NCBI GenBank assembly: GCA_024762485.1
Contig: JANTHH010000114.1
Coordinates: 1-9,179 of the forward strand
Length of the DNA stretch: 9,179 nt
Direction of reading: 5' to 3'
Source: Chromatiales bacterium
GTDB taxonomy: Bacteria > Pseudomonadota > Gammaproteobacteria > Chromatiales > Chromatiaceae
The stretch's first letter is position 1. Every line of letters starts with the position of its first letter. Below are positions 6,099 to 9,179 of this stretch, one piece after another. Position numbers and translations under genes: made by a program. Under the pieces are notes generated by a model. The model worked only from the letters and a program-made list of their open reading frames with translations. It made no database searches and was not told the origin of the DNA.

Positions 6099-7270
6099 TG
6101 GGCGGGCATCACCACGATATCAGCAGTGACCTATCGGCGGGCGATGCCCGCTACGAGGTCGCCAGACGGGTGACCCTGGTGGGCTCGGTGGTGGATCTTG
6201 CCCTCGGCGTGGCCAAGGTGATCGTGGGTTACCTGGCCAATTCACAGGCATTGATCGCCGACGGTATTCACTCCTTTTCCGACCTGTTCACCGATGCCTT
6301 GGTGCTGTTCGCGGCCAAGCACGGCAGCAAGGACGCGGACGAGGAGCATCCCTATGGCCACGGGCGTTTCGAGACCATCGCCACCGTCATCCTCGGGGTG
6401 GCACTGATCCTGGTCGCACTGGGCATTGCCTGGGATGCGGTGGCGCGACTGTTCCATCCCGAGGAATTGCTGACACCGGGGATGATCGCCCTCGCGGTGG
6501 CGTTGCTGTCGGTGATCATGAAGGAGTGGATCTACCACTACACCATGCGGGTCGCCCGGCAGCTGCGCTCGAAGATGCTGGAGGCGAATGCCTGGCACAG
6601 CCGCAGCGATGCGATCTCGTCGATCGTGGTGTTCATTGGCGTCGGCGGCACCATGCTGGGGCTGGACTATCTGGATGCCATCGCTGCGGTCATCGTGGCA
6701 CTGATGGTGGCCAAGATCGGCTGGGAACTCGGCTGGCACAGCGTGCAGGAGCTGGCCGATGTCTCCCTCGAGGCCGAACGGGTGGATGCGATCGAGCGAG
6801 CGATCAATGAGATCGATGGGGTGCGCGAGGTGCACATGCTGCGCAGCCGGCGCATGGGGCAGGATGCCCTGGTGGACGTGCACGTGCTGGTGCGATCCTG
6901 GCTGAGCGTCTCGGAGGGCCACATGATCGCGGTGGCGGTGGAAGAGCGGCTGAAGCGCGATTTTGAAGAAATCAACGATGTCACCGTCCACATCGACCCC
7001 GAGGATGACGAGGAGGCGCCACCCTGCAGTGGACTGCCACTGCGTACCGAGGCGCTGCGGGAACTCGACGAGCTGTGGGCGGGCATCCAATGTCTGGGTC
7101 AGCAGAGGCGTATCCTGCTGCACTATCTCTCCGGCCATATCCATGTCCAGCTGATCTTTCCGGTCAGCTGCTACCAGGACGAGGAGATGTTGGAAGGGAT
7201 GCGGGCGGAATTGCAGGCCTGTCTGGACGAGGCACCGCATTTCGGACGCGTCGAGATCCTGTTCGGTTGA
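6098..7270 (+). CDS. cation diffusion facilitator (CDF) transporter with extended C-terminus
   Basis: A 390-aa inner-membrane divalent-cation/proton antiporter, probably exporting Zn, Fe, Cd, Mn or similar metal. The N-terminus is His-rich (HHH, 4-6). The transport site has two HxxxD motifs: H58-SFS-D62 in TM2 and H167-SRS-D171 in TM5. The HPYGHGRFE loop after TM2 (84-92) is typical of the family. Hydrophobic segments at about 25-46, 50-73, 94-118, 128-141, 172-190 and 194-210 fit six TMs. The cytoplasmic domain follows (about 212-300), ending in VTVHIDPEDDEE. Most family members stop near 300 aa; here about 90 more residues follow with the same strand-helix-strand look. The start ATG shares a base with the TusA-family stop (TGATG) and has GGGGAAG 7 nt upstream. 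Metal specificity is not readable from sequence. Confidence 0.93.
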   Translation: MGGHHHDISSDLSAGDARYEVARRVTLVGSVVDLALGVAKVIVGYLANSQALIADGIHSFSDLFTDALVLFAAKHGSKDADEEHPYGHGRFETIATVILGVALILVALGIAWDAVARLFHPEELLTPGMIALAVALLSVIMKEWIYHYTMRVARQLRSKMLEANAWHSRSDAISSIVVFIGVGGTMLGLDYLDAIAAVIVALMVAKIGWELGWHSVQELADVSLEAERVDAIERAINEIDGVREVHMLRSRRMGQDALVDVHVLVRSWLSVSEGHMIAVAVEERLKRDFEEINDVTVHIDPEDDEEAPPCSGLPLRTEALRELDELWAGIQCLGQQRRILLHYLSGHIHVQLIFPVSCYQDEEMLEGMRAELQACLDEAPHFGRVEILFG

Positions 7271-7281
7271 TCCCGAGTATG

Positions 7282-7298
7282 CGCACCATGTCGGTGCA
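7282..7298. promoter_or_regulatory. NtrC-like binding site 1
   Basis: The sequence GCACC-ATGTC-GGTGC (7283-7297) is a perfect dyad matching the NtrC consensus TGCACC-N5-GGTGCA, except for C instead of T at the left end. It begins 12 bp after the stop of the CDF gene and is centred about 220 bp upstream of the predicted glnA start of transcription, a normal enhancer position for a sigma54 activator. Confidence 0.7.
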
Positions 7299-7311
7299 TC
7301 CATGTTGTCAT

Positions 7312-7328
7312 TGCACCATTACGGGGCG
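7312..7328. promoter_or_regulatory. NtrC-like binding site 2 (weaker)
   Basis: TGCACC-ATTAC-GGGGCG keeps the full left half-site and four of six right half-site bases. Its centre lies 30 bp from that of site 1, close to three helical turns, so two NtrC dimers would bind the same DNA face, as in the paired glnA enhancer sites of enteric bacteria. Confidence 0.6.
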
Positions 7329-7396
7329 CTTGGGTGCCGATTGGTTGCCAGACCGGAGACGACATCACGACACCTCCGCAGGCTTTCAAAAACGGC

Positions 7397-7416
7397 GCGC
7401 AGGGCCTATCCTGCGC
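7397..7416. repeat. 7-bp inverted repeat between enhancer and promoter
   Basis: GCGCAGG and CCTGCGC flank a 6-nt spacer (gcctat). No T-run follows, so it is not a classic terminator of the upstream operon. A second dyad, CACGC-gca-GCGTG, lies at 7448-7460. Either could be a protein-binding site. Confidence 0.4.
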
Positions 7417-7483
7417 ACAACCTGACGACGGTGTCATCCTGCCGACTCACGCGCAGCGTGGATGTGGATCAACCGTGAGCGGG

Positions 7484-7499
7484 TGGCACGTTAAATGCA
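7484..7499 (+). promoter_or_regulatory. sigma54 (RpoN) promoter of glnA
   Basis: TGGCACGTTAAATGCA matches the sigma54 consensus TGGCAC-N5-TTGCA at all but one base. The essential GG (7485-7486) and GC (7497-7498) are separated by exactly 10 bp. Transcription would start near 7510, leaving about 90 nt before the glnA start codon. With the upstream NtrC-like dyads this indicates nitrogen-limitation control of glnA. Confidence 0.85.
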
Positions 7500-7519
7500 C
7501 GAAGGCAGCGACCGATTGC

Positions 7520-7532
7520 CATTCCAGGAATG
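7520..7532. repeat. 13-bp palindrome in the glnA leader
   Basis: CATTCCAGGAATG has 6-bp arms around a single base and lies at about +10 to +22 relative to the predicted sigma54 transcription start. The one-base centre suggests a DNA operator rather than a hairpin. No known factor is assigned. Confidence 0.4.
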
Positions 7533-7599
7533 ACAACGCGCTGAAACAAATCGTTGCTCCGGCAGCAGAGTCGAAAAATCTAAGATTGGAGAGTCAAGC

Positions 7600-9009
7600 A
7601 TGTCAGCCAAAGACGTCATCAAGATGATCAAGGAAAACGACGTCAAGTTCGTCGATTTCCGCTTTACCGACACCAAGGGTAAGGAGCAGCACGTCTCCGT
7701 ACCTGCTCACACCATCGAAGAAGACGTCTTCGAAGACGGCAAGATGTTCGATGGCTCCTCCATCGCCGGCTGGAAGGGCATCAACGAATCCGACATGATT
7801 CTGATGCCGGAGGCCTCCACCGCGGTGCTGGATATCTTCACCGACGAGCCCGTCATCAATATCCGCTGCGACATCCTCGAGCCCTCCACCATGGAAGGCT
7901 ATGAGCGTGATCCGCGCTCGGTGGCCAAGCGTGCCGAGGCCTACCTGAAGTCCACCGGCATTGCCGACACCGCCTACTTCGGCCCAGAGCCCGAGTTCTT
8001 CATCCTCGATGACGTGCGCTGGAGCGTGGGCATGTCGGGTTCCATGGTCAAGATCGATTCGGAAGAGGCCGAGTGGAACTCCGAGAAGGTCTACGAGGAC
8101 GGCAATATCGGTCACCGCCCCGGCGTCAAAGGTGGCTATTTCCCCGTTCCCCCGGTCGATTCACTGAACGACATCCGCGCCGCCATGTGTCTGGCGATGG
8201 AAGAGATGGGTGTCGAGGTCGAGGTGCATCACCACGAGGTGGCCACCGCCGGTCAGTGTGAGATCGGTACCAAGTTCAACACCCTGGTGAAGCGTGCCGA
8301 CGACAACCAGATCATGAAATATGCCATCTGGAACGTAGCTCACGCCTATGGCAAGACCGCCACCTTCATGCCCAAGCCCATCGTCGGTGACAACGGTTCC
8401 GGCATGCACGTGCACCAGTCCCTGTCGAAGGACGGCGAGAACCTGTTCGCCGGCGACCTGTACGGCGGCCTGTCCGAGACCGCGCTGTACTACATCGGCG
8501 GCATCATCAAGCACGCCCGTGCCCTGAATGCCTTCACCAATGCCTCGACCAACTCCTACAAGCGTCTGGTGCCCGGCTTCGAGGCCCCGGTGATGCTGGC
8601 CTACTCGGCCCGTAACCGTTCCGCCTCCATCCGGATCCCCTGGGTGTCCAGCCCCAAGGGTCGCCGCATCGAGGTACGCTTCCCGGATTGCACCGCCAAC
8701 CCGTACCTGGCCTTCTCCGCCATGATGATGGCCGGCCTCGACGGTATCCAGAACAAGCTGCACCCCGGCGATGCCATGGACAAGGACCTGTACGACCTGC
8801 CGGCCGAAGAGGCCGCCGAGATCCCGACCGTCTGCTATAGCCTGGATATGGCACTGGATGCGCTGGATGCGGACCGTGGCTTCCTCACCGCCGGTGGCGT
8901 GTTCACCGATGACCTGATCGACGGCTACATCGATCTGAAGATGGAAGAGGTCACCACCATGCGCATGACCACCCACCCGGTGGAATTCGACATGTACTAC
9001 AGCCTGTAA
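7600..9009 (+). CDS. glnA: glutamine synthetase, type I (GSI-beta)
   Basis: Makes glutamine from glutamate, ammonia and ATP as a dodecamer; the main entry of ammonia into metabolism. The 469 aa equal the usual proteobacterial length. Visible motifs: MFDGSSIAGW near the N-terminus, the PEPEFFI metal-site segment, KPIVGDNGSGMHVHQ with NGSGMHVH at 265-272, the flap glutamate E328 in GFEAP, NRSASIRIP (339-347), and Tyr398 in DLYDLPAEE. That tyrosine matches the adenylylation site of E. coli GlnA, so GlnE-type regulation is likely. The start ATG has GGAGAG 6 nt upstream (7588-7593). It is preceded by a sigma54 promoter and NtrC-like sites and followed by a strong terminator, so it can be a single-gene transcript. 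Confidence 0.99.
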   Translation: MSAKDVIKMIKENDVKFVDFRFTDTKGKEQHVSVPAHTIEEDVFEDGKMFDGSSIAGWKGINESDMILMPEASTAVLDIFTDEPVINIRCDILEPSTMEGYERDPRSVAKRAEAYLKSTGIADTAYFGPEPEFFILDDVRWSVGMSGSMVKIDSEEAEWNSEKVYEDGNIGHRPGVKGGYFPVPPVDSLNDIRAAMCLAMEEMGVEVEVHHHEVATAGQCEIGTKFNTLVKRADDNQIMKYAIWNVAHAYGKTATFMPKPIVGDNGSGMHVHQSLSKDGENLFAGDLYGGLSETALYYIGGIIKHARALNAFTNASTNSYKRLVPGFEAPVMLAYSARNRSASIRIPWVSSPKGRRIEVRFPDCTANPYLAFSAMMMAGLDGIQNKLHPGDAMDKDLYDLPAEEAAEIPTVCYSLDMALDALDADRGFLTAGGVFTDDLIDGYIDLKMEEVTTMRMTTHPVEFDMYYSL

Positions 9010-9039
9010 TTACGGCCTTCACGGTTGACTGTGCAGAAG

Positions 9040-9065
9040 GGCGTCCCGTTCGGGGCGCCTTTTTT
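9040..9065 (+). terminator. intrinsic terminator after glnA
   Basis: An 8-bp GC-rich stem (9040-9047 with 9052-9059, one T-G wobble) closes a 4-nt loop GTTC and is followed directly by six Ts (9060-9065). AAG upstream can extend the stem into the T-run. It lies 30 bp after the glnA stop. Confidence 0.92.
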
Positions 9066-9143
9066 ATGCGCGCTTGTGTGCCCGGGTCTTTGTTTTCGCC
9101 AACAGCGCTGGCAGCCAGTGAAGGGGTCGATTATGCTCAAGGC

Positions 9144-9179
9144 ATGAAGATCTCCTGGCTGTTGCTGGCTTTGCTCTGG
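9144..9179 (+). CDS. N-terminus of a probable exported protein, cut by window edge
   Basis: Only 12 codons are visible, reading MKISWLLLALLW: a lysine followed by a hydrophobic run, as at the start of a signal peptide. No stop or domain is seen. In related bacteria a small exported protein (DUF4124 type) often sits between glnA and ntrB/ntrC, so that is a reasonable guess, but nothing visible proves it. The gene follows the glnA terminator and would need its own promoter in 9066-9143, where I see no clear one. An ATG at 9133 opens a 4-codon frame whose TGA overlaps this ATG. Confidence 0.5.
   Translation, partial: MKISWLLLALLW

Larger units (their letters stand above)
7271..7599. other. 329-bp glnA control region with no convincing gene
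   Basis: No credible protein is encoded here; an open frame at 7334-7627 runs into glnA in another frame and has no family features. The stretch holds two NtrC-like dyads near its left end, two further inverted repeats, a sigma54 promoter and a leader of about 90 nt with another dyad. No terminator for the upstream operon is seen, so some read-through into glnA is possible. Confidence 0.75.

Noticed and set aside
6242..7303. 353-codon minus-strand open frame opposite the CDF gene
   Set aside because: Its His/Gln/Asp-rich composition is a shadow of the CDF coding sequence; no motif or ribosome binding site supports it.
7397..7416. Terminator of the CDF operon
   Set aside because: The inverted repeat lacks a following T-run and is about 127 bp from the stop codon.
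7467..7479. IHF site between the NtrC-like sites and the sigma54 promoter
   Set aside because: ATCAA is present but the TTR half of the consensus is absent at the required spacing.
7334..7627. 97-codon plus-strand frame in the glnA control region
   Set aside because: It crosses the sigma54 promoter, runs into glnA out of frame, and has no ribosome binding site or family resemblance.
8161..8976. 271-codon minus-strand open frame opposite glnA
   Set aside because: It is Gly/Val/His-rich shadow sequence opposite an unmistakable glnA.

Overview
The window looks like chromosomal DNA of a GC-rich gammaproteobacterium, probably a Chromatiales-like or Pseudomonas-like lineage. The evidence is housekeeping proteins of gammaproteobacterial type (GlyQ and GlyS as separate alpha and beta subunits, a 469-aa type I GlnA with an adenylylation tyrosine), a sigma54/NtrC-type glnA control region, and a glyQ-glyS-(small gene)-gmhB-plsC order that I recall from the Pseudomonas chromosome near dnaA/gyrB. 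I see no insertion sequences, phage genes, CRISPR arrays, tRNAs or rRNAs.

Layout. Bases 1-4674 form one tight minus-strand operon, read from right to left: glyQ, glyS, a MazG-like nucleotide pyrophosphohydrolase, a gmhB-type HAD phosphatase and plsC (cut by the left edge). Most junctions overlap or nearly touch: glyQ/glyS by 8 nt, mazG-like/gmhB by 1 nt, gmhB/plsC by 4 nt. The exception is a 77-nt gap between glyS and the mazG-like gene. A 144-bp divergent spacer (4675-4818) holds two TATAAT -10 boxes facing away from each other, one per strand, inside an exact 9-bp inverted repeat.

Bases 4819-7270 form a compact plus-strand operon of three overlapping genes: a PP-loop ATPase resembling tRNA thiouridylases with an extra C-terminal domain, a TusA-family sulfur carrier, and a cation diffusion facilitator with a long C-terminal extension. 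The first two look like a sulfur-relay pair for tRNA (or other) thiolation; the third adds metal export. This is the least described part of the window.

Bases 7271-7599 are a regulatory region for glnA with two NtrC-like dyads, a well-spaced sigma54 promoter and several other inverted repeats. glnA (7600-9009) follows and ends at a strong intrinsic terminator. The last 36 bases are the start of another gene that seems to encode a signal peptide.

The most notable anomalies are: the GmhB-type phosphatase has Gly where the HAD nucleophilic Asp should be; glyQ has no ATG start and must begin at TTG or another rare codon just downstream of a TATAAT box; and the thiouridylase-like/TusA/CDF operon has a cysteine pattern that could hold an Fe-S cluster.
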